From Clostridiales bacterium (GTDB taxonomy: Bacteria; Bacillota; Clostridia; Saccharofermentanales; Saccharofermentanaceae): a stretch of DNA of 64,000 nucleotides. Positions 1-7,533 of the stretch are shown piece by piece. The stretch is from positions 85,271 to 149,270 of the forward strand of contig JAFZLF010000050.1 in the NCBI GenBank assembly GCA_017551625.1, written 5' to 3'. The notes below the pieces were generated by a model. That model was given only the letters and a program-made list of their open reading frames with translations. It was not told the origin of the DNA and ran no database searches. Made by a program: the position numbers and the translations under genes. Positions within the stretch are counted from its first letter, which is position 1. Every line of letters begins with the position of its first letter.

Positions 1-121
1 CGCATCGGAGGTGGGCGTCGCTTTTGCCGCATCGTTCATCTTCATGATCCCGCCGCTACTCATCTTCCTTTATGGTGAGCAGTATCTGGTAGAAGGTATT
101 TCCCGCTCGGGTATCAAATAA
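1..121 (+). CDS. Carbohydrate ABC transporter permease, C-terminal fragment
   Basis: The last 39 codons of a gene that enters from the left, in the frame ending at TAA 119-121. The residues (FIFMIPPLLIFLYGEQYLVE, then GISRSGIK) form a final membrane span followed by a short basic tail. This matches the C-terminal end of MalG-type sugar permeases, where a hydrophobic helix is followed by a Q/YxVxG motif. The next gene starts 32 bases on behind its own strong ribosome binding site, so the two probably share a transcript. The rest of the protein lies outside the window, so substrate and exact subfamily cannot be judged. Confidence 0.6.
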   Translation, partial: ASEVGVAFAASFIFMIPPLLIFLYGEQYLVEGISRSGIK

Positions 122-153
122 GGACCGAAGGTATTTGAAGGAGGTTTTTGACA

Positions 154-1836
154 ATGTCAGAAGAGAAAAAGATAAGGAAGAATAAGAAGTGGATCGTCAA
201 AGCGCTCATCGCTTTTCTGATCGTGATGGGGATCCTGACTTTCTTCTCGAATACCATCATGAATATGACGCTCACGCAGGTCAGCACACAGCAGATCTAT
301 GGCGCGACTTTGAGCTCGATCACGAGAGCACAGGGTACGGTCAGGACATATCAGGAAAAGACCGTCAAAGCACCCGGCGAGATCACGGTCGGTGATATCG
401 GCGTCTATCTCTACGGAATGGTAGAAGCGGGCGATACACTGGCGACGATCAGTCTCCCGGAAAGCAGGGAAGACCTGGAGCAGGCGAAGAAGAATCTCGA
501 AGACCTCGAGAAGGAGATGGAATACGAGGAACGTAAACCATCTGAAAGCAGCGACTTTTACGATGATGAAATGGCGGTCGTCGATGCACAGAAGGCTGTA
601 GAAGATGCGGAAAAAGCACTCGATGCCGCAAGGAACAAGGATCAGTCCATCGCTGATTGTGAGGAACAGATCAAGAGCCTGCAGGACACGATCAAGCAAC
701 TCGAAAAAGAGAAGAACTCACTCGAAGAACAGAAGCTCGACGCGGAGACGAAGCGCGATGCTTACCCGGAACAGATCGAGATGTGCCAGGAAGCGCTTGA
801 TGCGGCCAAGGCTGCTCTCGAGGCCTGCATCACGGATCCCGAAGACCCGGCATTTTCTCAGGAAGATCTCGATGCCGCGAACCAGGCGGTCACCGATGCC
901 CAGCAGACACTCGATGATGCGAACGCGGCGTATGAGAAGGCGAAGAAGGATGTCACGGATATAGCCAATTCCATCACGGACAAGGAGACGGAGATCGAGA
1001 AGAAGAATAGCGATCTTACGGAGAAGCAGGGCGACCTTGAGACCTTCAAGGCAATCACGACAGTAGAAGCTGCCGAGCGTGCGCTGAATGATGCGAAGCA
1101 TCGCCTGACAGTCGCAAGAAAGACATTGAGTGATGCGAAGACGAACGCCGGTATTACCAGTGACCAGAAAGAGGACGAATGGGAAGCAAAACTGAAGAAA
1201 AAAGAAGATTATGAGAAAGAGGTCGCACGTCTCGAAGAATACTATTCGATTACCGAGATCACCGCGCCGATCTCCGGCATGGTTACATCCATCAACGTAA
1301 CCCGTGGCGGCACCTGCATGAAAGATGAGGTTATGTTCACGATCGCAGATATCGATTCCGGATACTATATCGAGTGCTCGATCCCGAAGAAGGATGCAGA
1401 GAGTATGTATATCGGATCAGAAGTCAAGACGGACTACTGTGACAGCGCCTTTGTGGAGTCGATCCGTCCGGATCCGCTTGATCCGATGAATTCCAGTATC
1501 GTAAGGATCACTGTGAGCGGATATTATCTGACCCCGGGAGCGACAACAGTCAACTGCACGATCTCTACTTCGAACCGTTCCTATGAGAATGTAGTTCCTA
1601 AGGGCGCGCTCCAGCAGGATACTGAAGGATACTTCATCTACATTCTTGTAACGAAGAACAGTCCGCTTGGCGAGCGTTATATCGCGAGAAAAGTGCCGGT
1701 CAAGCTTCTGGCAGAGGATGCGACATCCGCCGCGATCGAGGGAGCGGGAATCAGCTATGCATACTGCATCGTCCGTTCCGGAAAACCGATAACAAATGGT
1801 GAACAGGTGCGTCTGGCACAAGGAGAATCGAACTGA
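154..1836 (+). CDS. HlyD-like periplasmic-adaptor-type membrane protein with long coiled coil
   Basis: 560 residues. The start is ATG 154, nine bases after GAAGGAGG; a TTG two codons upstream is in frame but lies too close to the ribosome binding site. An N-terminal membrane segment (about residues 12-35) is followed by a biotinyl-lipoyl-like half motif, a very long Glu/Lys/Ala-rich coiled coil (about 95-370) and a closing TAPISGMV motif (about 370) with a beta-barrel region. That order is typical of HlyD/MacA-type adaptors, which link an inner-membrane pump to the envelope. In a Gram-positive cell it would work with an ABC exporter or act as an extracytoplasmic extension. The next gene overlaps by one base (TGATG) and encodes a MacB/FtsX-like protein, which fits a two-part export unit. 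No ATPase for it is visible here. Confidence 0.85.
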   Translation: MSEEKKIRKNKKWIVKALIAFLIVMGILTFFSNTIMNMTLTQVSTQQIYGATLSSITRAQGTVRTYQEKTVKAPGEITVGDIGVYLYGMVEAGDTLATISLPESREDLEQAKKNLEDLEKEMEYEERKPSESSDFYDDEMAVVDAQKAVEDAEKALDAARNKDQSIADCEEQIKSLQDTIKQLEKEKNSLEEQKLDAETKRDAYPEQIEMCQEALDAAKAALEACITDPEDPAFSQEDLDAANQAVTDAQQTLDDANAAYEKAKKDVTDIANSITDKETEIEKKNSDLTEKQGDLETFKAITTVEAAERALNDAKHRLTVARKTLSDAKTNAGITSDQKEDEWEAKLKKKEDYEKEVARLEEYYSITEITAPISGMVTSINVTRGGTCMKDEVMFTIADIDSGYYIECSIPKKDAESMYIGSEVKTDYCDSAFVESIRPDPLDPMNSSIVRITVSGYYLTPGATTVNCTISTSNRSYENVVPKGALQQDTEGYFIYILVTKNSPLGERYIARKVPVKLLAEDATSAAIEGAGISYAYCIVRSGKPITNGEQVRLAQGESN

Positions 1837-3068
1837 TGGAATTCCGAGCGAAAGTTCAAAAGTTCATAAAGAGAAAATGGGGCGACATCTGCCGCAGATC
1901 ACACTACGTCCTGATGGGGATTCCCTTCATCCTCGTGACCGGTGGAATCGTGCTCTCCGTGGCCTCTGTGGTCCGGATCAATCAGGTGCTTGACGGGCAG
2001 TCTCTGCAGTATGCAGCCGAGCGTTTCGAGTCAAAATCCATGCAGTACAGGTATCTGACGGTGCTGGGTCCGGGCGAGATCCTCGGAGACGGATCTGCAC
2101 CCAGGAAGATGAGCGATGGCCTGGATCTTGAGAAGGTCACACAGATCCACGAACAACTGGAACTGACAGAATCCTCCACGAGCACGACTAAGAGTAAGGA
2201 TGGCAAGAAGTCGGATGAGATCGTGAATCTCTGGGAAGACTGCTATTCAGCGACAGCTTCCTATCCGGCACAGGGATACCTCGATAAGACGGCGACAGGC
2301 TCGGTGGGGAAATGCGAAGTTGTAGGCGTAGGCGGCGCATATAATGTCGTTCACCCTTTCCGCTATGAGAGTGGCGGTTTTCTCCCGGATGAGAACGGTG
2401 ACAGATATACGGTCGTTCTGAACACCCAGCTGGCATGGAACCTCTTCCGATCTTATGAGATCCTCGGCGCATTTGTCGAGATACAGGGCTCGATGTATCA
2501 GGTAGTTGGTGTCGTGAATGAGGGAACCGATACGATAGCAGAAACTACGGGAGTGACACAGCCCCGCGCCTATATCCAGTTTTCACAGCTTGCCAATCTC
2601 GCCAACGGGTCCATCTCTCCGGAGTCTACTGCCGAGATGGAAGGCGCAGTTAAGGTGGAGGATCTGGCCGTGACTTGTTACGAAGTCCTTCTTACCGATC
2701 CGATCAGCGAGATTGCCTGTAACGACCTTACAAAGACCATGGCCGATACCATCGGCTATTCGGCAGATACGTCCTCACTTCTGGTCATTAACAACACTGA
2801 CCGGTTCAATGTGCTCCGGCTCTATAAGAAATACTTCCCGCTAAAGAATTCCTATCCGGGAGGAGAAGGGATCCCGGTCCCTTACTACGAACGATCTGCC
2901 CGTCTGGCTGAACAGTATGTGGTATTCTGGGCCGAGGCTCTGATCTGCGGGATCATACTGATACTCGCCGGAATGTGTAATATCTATGCGATCTTCCACG
3001 GACGCCATACTAAGCATGAAAAGGAAGAAGAACTGGAAGAAGAACATGATATCAGTTATCTCGACTAG
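1836..3068 (+). CDS. MacB/FtsX-like membrane protein with large extracytoplasmic domain
   Basis: 410 residues, translationally coupled to the upstream adaptor gene (the ATG uses the A of its TGA stop). There is one membrane span near the N-terminus (about 25-47), an extracytoplasmic region of roughly 310 residues, and one span near the C-terminus (about 365-390) followed by a charged Glu/Lys tail. The middle segment, with its VVLNTQLAWNLF and QVVGVVNEG motifs, resembles the MacB periplasmic core domain, where the complex checks or moves its cargo. Real MacB/FtsX permeases have four spans; only two are evident here, so this is at best a half permease or an accessory subunit. Call by architecture, not by firm homology. 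Confidence 0.55.
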   Translation: MEFRAKVQKFIKRKWGDICRRSHYVLMGIPFILVTGGIVLSVASVVRINQVLDGQSLQYAAERFESKSMQYRYLTVLGPGEILGDGSAPRKMSDGLDLEKVTQIHEQLELTESSTSTTKSKDGKKSDEIVNLWEDCYSATASYPAQGYLDKTATGSVGKCEVVGVGGAYNVVHPFRYESGGFLPDENGDRYTVVLNTQLAWNLFRSYEILGAFVEIQGSMYQVVGVVNEGTDTIAETTGVTQPRAYIQFSQLANLANGSISPESTAEMEGAVKVEDLAVTCYEVLLTDPISEIACNDLTKTMADTIGYSADTSSLLVINNTDRFNVLRLYKKYFPLKNSYPGGEGIPVPYYERSARLAEQYVVFWAEALICGIILILAGMCNIYAIFHGRHTKHEKEEELEEEHDISYLD

Positions 3069-4146
3069 GACTCCTAATAGCCATAACGAGCTCCGAGCTA
3101 AGCCCGTACTCTCCTCATTTCACCGGAGAGGACGGGCTTTTGCCGTATCGTGCCTGATCCTGGGTCAGATGCTTCTTTGGATGATTTCCGGGTGCGCTGC
3201 GAAGGTTCCGAAGGAAACCATAACGGTACTCGCACTCGATACCTATGTCACGCTGACTGCAGAAGGAAACGAAGCCGGGAAGGCTGTAGCGGAGGGCGCA
3301 GCCTATCTTACGGAACTGGAGGGAAGACTCTCCCGGAAGAAAGATAAAAGTGAGATCGCACAGTTAAATGCCTCGACCAAAGAGACGCCGGTCCGCTTAT
3401 CCGAGGAGACGTACGCGCTTCTTGAGGCCGTGTGTCTCTATGCAGAAAAGACAGAAGGACTCTTTGATCCGACGATCGCGCCGGTCATGGACCTCTGGGG
3501 ATTTGGAGAAGATCCGCATGTGCCTTCTTCTTCCGACATCGAAGAGGCGGTACAGCGTGTCGACTACAGGCGGATCCATCTTCTTCCGGATGGCTGTGCC
3601 TATGTGGAGGAGGGGACCAGGGTCGATCTCGGAGGAGCAGCCAAAGGCGCGATCGGCATTCTGCTGATGGCGAAGATGAGAGAATCCTCTGTCACCAAGA
3701 TCATCCTGGATCTCGGAGGCAATGTGTGTGCATGGGCGAAGAAAGAAGAGCTTACGATCGGTATAATATCCCCGGCCGATCCCACGAAACTCTGCTGTGC
3801 CTATTCCCTGGGGAAAGACGAAGAACAATCCGTGATCACCAGTGGCGCCTACGAGCGGTATTTCGAGGAAGCAGGCATCCGCTACGGTCACATCATGGAC
3901 ACAGCGACCGGATATCCGGCCGTCACTGACCTTCTGTCAGCGACCGTTATCGGACGGGACGGAACAGTTGGAGATATCCTGTCAACGGCACTCTACGCAT
4001 CCGGGAGTGAAAAGGCCCGAATACTTGCCGGAGAGCTTCATATCGATTGCATCTTGTGCGCGGATAATGGTACATTATGGGTATCTTCATCGCTTAAGGG
4101 GAAGGTCGATGCGCAGGAAGGATGGACAATCGAATACTTCGGCTGA
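3046..4146 (+). CDS. apbE: FAD:protein FMN transferase (ApbE), lipoprotein
   Basis: Moves FMN from FAD onto a Thr/Ser of target flavoproteins such as RnfD/RnfG or other exported flavoproteins, on the outer face of the membrane. Family motifs are clear: DTYVTL, DPTIAPVMDLWGFG, VDLGGAAKG, ILDLGGN, HIMDTATGYPA and the Mg-binding region near VGDILSTALYASG. An N-terminal hydrophobic stretch ends in a lipobox, MISGC, so it should be lipid-anchored. The start is uncertain: ATG 3046 overlaps the previous gene by 23 bases, and ATG 3016 is an alternative. It heads the conserved trio ApbE, NusG-II protein, Gx transporter. No obvious FMN-acceptor protein is encoded nearby. Confidence 0.93.
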   Translation: MISVISTRTPNSHNELRAKPVLSSFHRRGRAFAVSCLILGQMLLWMISGCAAKVPKETITVLALDTYVTLTAEGNEAGKAVAEGAAYLTELEGRLSRKKDKSEIAQLNASTKETPVRLSEETYALLEAVCLYAEKTEGLFDPTIAPVMDLWGFGEDPHVPSSSDIEEAVQRVDYRRIHLLPDGCAYVEEGTRVDLGGAAKGAIGILLMAKMRESSVTKIILDLGGNVCAWAKKEELTIGIISPADPTKLCCAYSLGKDEEQSVITSGAYERYFEEAGIRYGHIMDTATGYPAVTDLLSATVIGRDGTVGDILSTALYASGSEKARILAGELHIDCILCADNGTLWVSSSLKGKVDAQEGWTIEYFG

Positions 4147-4615
4147 AGGGCTCAGTGAGTCCTCGATAAAGGACGCACAGCCGCGACGTGATCTTCCGGC
4201 AAGACGGTTCCGTTTCTCATGGGGCGACGGCGTAGTCATCGGCGCAGTCATTGTCCTGTGCGGCCTGCTTCTTCTATCTTCATGGATCTACGGGAAAACG
4301 GTTCGGAGCAGGAGCCGTGTCGTCCGGATCACGATGGACGGACAGGTGATCCTCGAGCGGGAAATGGCCGACTTTACCGAGCCGATGGAATACCGGATCA
4401 CGTCCGCCGACGGAGAAATGGTGATATATCTTTCTTCCGAAAAAGTATATGTCAAAGAGAGCAGTTGTCCGGATAAGATCTGCATGCATACCGGAGAACT
4501 GACTAAAATCGGAGAAGGAGCCGTGTGTCTCCCGAACCGCGTCGTCGTTCAGATCATTTCCGGAAACGGAGAAACAGACGATCCGGATGCTAAAGTGGAT
4601 GTGGTGGCCCGATGA
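4109..4615 (+). CDS. NusG domain II-containing exported protein
   Basis: 168 residues from ATG 4109, behind AAGGGGAAGG; it overlaps the end of apbE by 38 bases. One membrane span (about 37-57) is followed by an extracytoplasmic domain carrying the signature SSCPDKICMHTGEL, characteristic of stand-alone NusG domain II proteins (PF07009). These are common beside apbE and Gx transporters in Clostridia, and no biochemical role is firmly established. The name comes from a shared fold with NusG domain II and not from transcription elongation. The gene ends in an ATGA overlap with the next one, so expression is coupled. Confidence 0.85.
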   Translation: MRRKDGQSNTSAEGLSESSIKDAQPRRDLPARRFRFSWGDGVVIGAVIVLCGLLLLSSWIYGKTVRSRSRVVRITMDGQVILEREMADFTEPMEYRITSADGEMVIYLSSEKVYVKESSCPDKICMHTGELTKIGEGAVCLPNRVVVQIISGNGETDDPDAKVDVVAR

Positions 4616-5136
4616 GAAAGACGAGTATGGCATATGACATATCGAAGACGGCGATCCTTCTGGCGCTGGCGCTGGTCCTGAGCATCCTCGAGGCATGGCT
4701 CCTCCCGAGGGGGATCCTTCCGATCCCCGGCTTTAAACTGGGCCTGGCGAATATCGCGATCCTCGTGACGCTCTACAGTGTCGGGAGGAGAGAAGCGCTT
4801 CTGGTGGCGCTGCTCCGCTCTCTGCTGCTCCTGGCTTTCGGAGGAAATATCGTCGGATGTATCTTCTCTCTGATGGGAGGTCTTGCCGCATGGGGAACGA
4901 TGTGCGTTCTCTCTGATATGCCGCATGTATCGATCTTCGGTGTGAGTATAGGAGGCGCGGCCAGTCATGGGATCGGCCAGATCGTGGCGGCGCTTCTGGT
5001 GACGCGTACACTCTATGTAGTTGCCTATCTTCCGTATCTGGTGCTGGCCGGATCGTGTGCCGGCGCCCTGATCGCATATCTTACGATTCCCGTGGTAAAA
5101 GCACTCGACCACATCGGAAATGAAATGATACAATGA
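4612..5136 (+). CDS. Gx transporter family protein (heptaprenyl diphosphate synthase component I-like)
   Basis: 174 residues and strongly hydrophobic, with about five membrane segments. GFKLGLANIAILVTLY and the glycine-rich span GGNIVGCIFSLMGGLAAW match the Hpre_diP_synt_I / Gx transporter family (PF07456), an ECF S-component-like fold. The start codon overlaps the previous stop (ATGA). Genes of this family sit with apbE and NusG-II genes and are usually assumed to supply a small molecule for flavin-based or quinone-linked exported redox chemistry. The substrate cannot be read from the sequence, and there is no evidence of prenyl synthase activity. Confidence 0.85.
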   Translation: MRKTSMAYDISKTAILLALALVLSILEAWLLPRGILPIPGFKLGLANIAILVTLYSVGRREALLVALLRSLLLLAFGGNIVGCIFSLMGGLAAWGTMCVLSDMPHVSIFGVSIGGAASHGIGQIVAALLVTRTLYVVAYLPYLVLAGSCAGALIAYLTIPVVKALDHIGNEMIQ

Positions 5137-5169
5137 AAGCAGAATACGAGGGGAAAGCGGGTAGGAAAT

Positions 5170-6024
5170 ATGAGAAAGAGTGAGAGTCCCTTCTGGCCAC
5201 AAAAGAGTATACTGCATCCGGCACCGCCGAAGGTGCCCTATGAGCCGGTGCGCCGTGTGCGCATGTCGCTTATGCGGGAGGAACAGCGGGAGCTCGACCG
5301 GGTCGCTGCAAAGGAGTACCACGTACCGATCGCGGTCCTTATGGAGCATGCCGGACTGGCTGTGGCTGACGCGTGTGTTTCCGTGGCCAAGGCCGTAACG
5401 ACACCTATCCATATCTTTGCCGGTAAAGGCATGAATGGCGGCGATTCCTATGTGGCAGCGAGGATCCTCCATTCACGTGGATATAAAGTAACGATCTGGG
5501 ACTGCTTCCCCGGGACGGAGCATTCTCCTATAGTTAAGAATAACCGTGAAGCCGCAGAGTGCTTCGGTATCAAGATCCGCCCGGCATCAGAATTTGATCC
5601 GGGGGTATGGCAGGCCGGTATCTCTCGCATGATCTACGAACAAGAGCCGGGGATGCCGTGTGTCCTCGTGGATGGCATCATCGGAACGGGATATGATTTT
5701 ACCCGGCCGCTCCCGCCGAATCTTACCGAGATCACGGCGAAAATCGAGGAAGGTCACATCCGCGGTGCCCGCGTTATCTCGATCGATATTCCTACCGGAG
5801 TGGACTGTGATACCGGCGAGGTCGATCCTGGTGCGATCAGCGCAGATCTGACGCTTTCGTTCATTCTTCCGAAGAAGGGCATCACGATCCTGCCGGGCAA
5901 GCAGAAGGCCGGCGCGGTGAGAGTGCCGACGATCGGACTTCCCATCAACTTCGCGGACATCGTCCTCGGTCCTGTTCCGGAGCCGCCTTGCGAGGAGTCT
6001 TCTGACGAAGAGACTACGAAATGA
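5170..6024 (+). CDS. nnrE: NAD(P)H-hydrate epimerase
   Basis: 284 residues with the YjeF N-terminal Rossmann-like fold. It interconverts R- and S-NAD(P)HX, damaged hydrated cofactors, so that a dehydratase can repair them. Motifs are AVLMEHAG near residue 56, GKGMNGGDSYVAAR (the family pattern usually reads NNGGDG; here the first N is M and the second G is S), VDGIIGTGYDF and SIDIPTGVDCDTGEV. Only the epimerase half is present; the ADP/ATP-dependent dehydratase half that is often fused is absent. An extra basic N-terminal stretch of about 30 residues precedes the domain. It lies 33 bases after the Gx transporter gene and likely ends that operon. Confidence 0.88.
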   Translation: MRKSESPFWPQKSILHPAPPKVPYEPVRRVRMSLMREEQRELDRVAAKEYHVPIAVLMEHAGLAVADACVSVAKAVTTPIHIFAGKGMNGGDSYVAARILHSRGYKVTIWDCFPGTEHSPIVKNNREAAECFGIKIRPASEFDPGVWQAGISRMIYEQEPGMPCVLVDGIIGTGYDFTRPLPPNLTEITAKIEEGHIRGARVISIDIPTGVDCDTGEVDPGAISADLTLSFILPKKGITILPGKQKAGAVRVPTIGLPINFADIVLGPVPEPPCEESSDEETTK

Positions 6025-6086
6025 CGAAAAATCGAGAGGAAAAGTTCAGAAGAATGGTTGGAATAAGGGAAAATTTCCGATAATTC

Positions 6087-6115
6087 TTGACAACGTATTT
6101 TGTATAGAGTATAAA
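6087..6115 (+). promoter_or_regulatory. SigA-type promoter of purA
   Basis: Consensus TTGACA at 6087-6092, a 17-base spacer, and TATAAA at 6110-6115. Transcription would start near 6122, giving a leader of about 85 bases that contains a perfect hairpin. Confidence 0.85.
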
Positions 6116-6129
6116 GTGTGCGGTATTGA

Positions 6130-6165
6130 CAATGGTGTCTTGATGGAGTATTCGGGACACCATTG
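6130..6165 (+). promoter_or_regulatory. Perfect 10-bp inverted repeat in the purA leader
   Basis: CAATGGTGTC (6130-6139) and GACACCATTG (6156-6165) are exact inverted copies around a 16-base loop, starting about eight bases into the predicted transcript. Only CTTTT follows, so a finished terminator is doubtful. It could be an operator, an mRNA-stabilising 5' hairpin or an attenuator. It shows no purine-riboswitch core. Confidence 0.6.
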
Positions 6166-6207
6166 CTTTTGGAGAAAAAGCAAGAGAATAAACGGGAGGC
6201 ATACACT

Positions 6208-7485
6208 ATGGGAAATTGCGCGATCGTGGGTATTAACTGGGGCGATGAAGGCAAGGGCCGCATGGTCGATCTGCTTACGGAAGACTACGATGTGGTTGTC
6301 CGTTTTCAGGGCGGCGGCAATGCCGGACACACAGTAATCAACGAGAAGGGCAAGTTTGCACTCCATCTCCTGCCGTCAGGCATCTTCCGTGACGGTGTGG
6401 TGAATATACTCGGTAACGGTGTCGCACTTGACCCGGAGAATCTCGTTAAGGAGATGAACGATGTGAAGGCTCAGGGCGTGAGCCTGACACCGGAGAACCT
6501 CAAGATCTCCGACCGTGCGTCACTCCTTCTGCCGTGGCACAGAGAACTCGACGAACTGGAAGAACAGCGTCTGGCCGATAAGAAGTTCGGTTCGACCAAG
6601 CAGGGCATCGCGCCTTTCTATTCGGACAAGTACCAGAAGAAGACGATCCTCGCCGGAGAACTCTTCTATCGTGAACATCTCCTCTCCCATCTCCGGGATC
6701 TCATGGAGTGGAAGAACCTCACATTGACGAAGGTGTATGGCGCCAGACCTTACACGATGGAGATGCTCGAGGCCTGGCTGGATGATGCCTGTGAGAAAAT
6801 CAAGCCGCATGTCTGTGATACAGGCGCATGGCTTTCGAAGGCATCGGCCGAAGGAAAGTCTATCCTGTTCGAGGCGCAGCTCGGATCTCTCCGTGACCTA
6901 GATTATGGTATTCATCCCTATACCACATCTTCCAATACGATGGCGGCCTATGCGCCGATCGGCTCCGGGTTCCCGGGTGCGAAGATCGATTCGGTCGTCG
7001 GAGTCGTAAAGGCGTACTCCACCTGTGTAGGTGAAGGACCGTTCGTATGCGAGATGTTCGGTGACGAAGCAGAAGAACTCCGTAAGGCCGGCTTCGAATA
7101 TGGCGCCAAGACCGGCAGACCGCGCCGTGTAGGACCGCTGGATGTCGTAGCGACACGCTATGGTGTAGAAGTGCAGGCGGCGACGGAGATCGCGCTGACG
7201 AAGCTCGATGTCCTCAGTTACATGGACAAGATCCCGGTATGTACACAGTATGAACTGGATGGCGAGAAGATCGACCGTTTCCCGTTCCCGGTCGCGCTCG
7301 ATGCCTGCAAACCGGTCATCAAGTATGTCGACGGATGGAAGACGGACATCAGTGGCGCACGCGCATGGGACGACCTTCCGAAGGCAGCACAGGAGTATGT
7401 CCTTGCTGTTGAGAAGGCCATCGGATGCCCGATCACGTATGTGTCGGTAGGCGCAGAAAGAGAAAGTATCATCATCAGAAAATAA
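6208..7485 (+). CDS. purA: Adenylosuccinate synthetase
   Basis: 425 residues, the normal family size. It joins IMP and aspartate using GTP, the first committed step to AMP. Motifs are GINWGDEGKGRMVDLL (P-loop-like GTP site with catalytic Asp), FQGGGNAGHTV with the catalytic His, and KTGRPRRVGPLD near residue 300. The start is ATG 6208, seven bases after GGGAGG; a longer reading frame upstream overlaps the leader hairpin and has no ribosome binding site. It is transcribed from its own strong promoter and followed by a GC-rich hairpin before glmS. Confidence 0.97.
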   Translation: MGNCAIVGINWGDEGKGRMVDLLTEDYDVVVRFQGGGNAGHTVINEKGKFALHLLPSGIFRDGVVNILGNGVALDPENLVKEMNDVKAQGVSLTPENLKISDRASLLLPWHRELDELEEQRLADKKFGSTKQGIAPFYSDKYQKKTILAGELFYREHLLSHLRDLMEWKNLTLTKVYGARPYTMEMLEAWLDDACEKIKPHVCDTGAWLSKASAEGKSILFEAQLGSLRDLDYGIHPYTTSSNTMAAYAPIGSGFPGAKIDSVVGVVKAYSTCVGEGPFVCEMFGDEAEELRKAGFEYGAKTGRPRRVGPLDVVATRYGVEVQAATEIALTKLDVLSYMDKIPVCTQYELDGEKIDRFPFPVALDACKPVIKYVDGWKTDISGARAWDDLPKAAQEYVLAVEKAIGCPITYVSVGAERESIIIRK

Positions 7486-7489
7486 ATAG

Positions 7490-7511
7490 CAGGCGCGAGT
7501 CATCGCGCCTG
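7490..7511 (+). terminator. GC-rich hairpin between purA and glmS
   Basis: CAGGCGCGA (7490-7498) and TCGCGCCTG (7503-7511) form a perfect 9-bp stem with a GTCA loop five bases after the purA stop. Only TTTC follows, so termination is probably partial and glmS may be read through. The space is too short for a glmS ribozyme. Confidence 0.6.
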
Positions 7512-7533
7512 TTTCAATTGAGGAGACAGTAGT

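Noticed and set aside
7486..7533. Search for a glmS ribozyme before glmS
   Set aside because: Only 48 bases separate purA and glmS, far too short for the ribozyme, and the space is filled by a simple hairpin.
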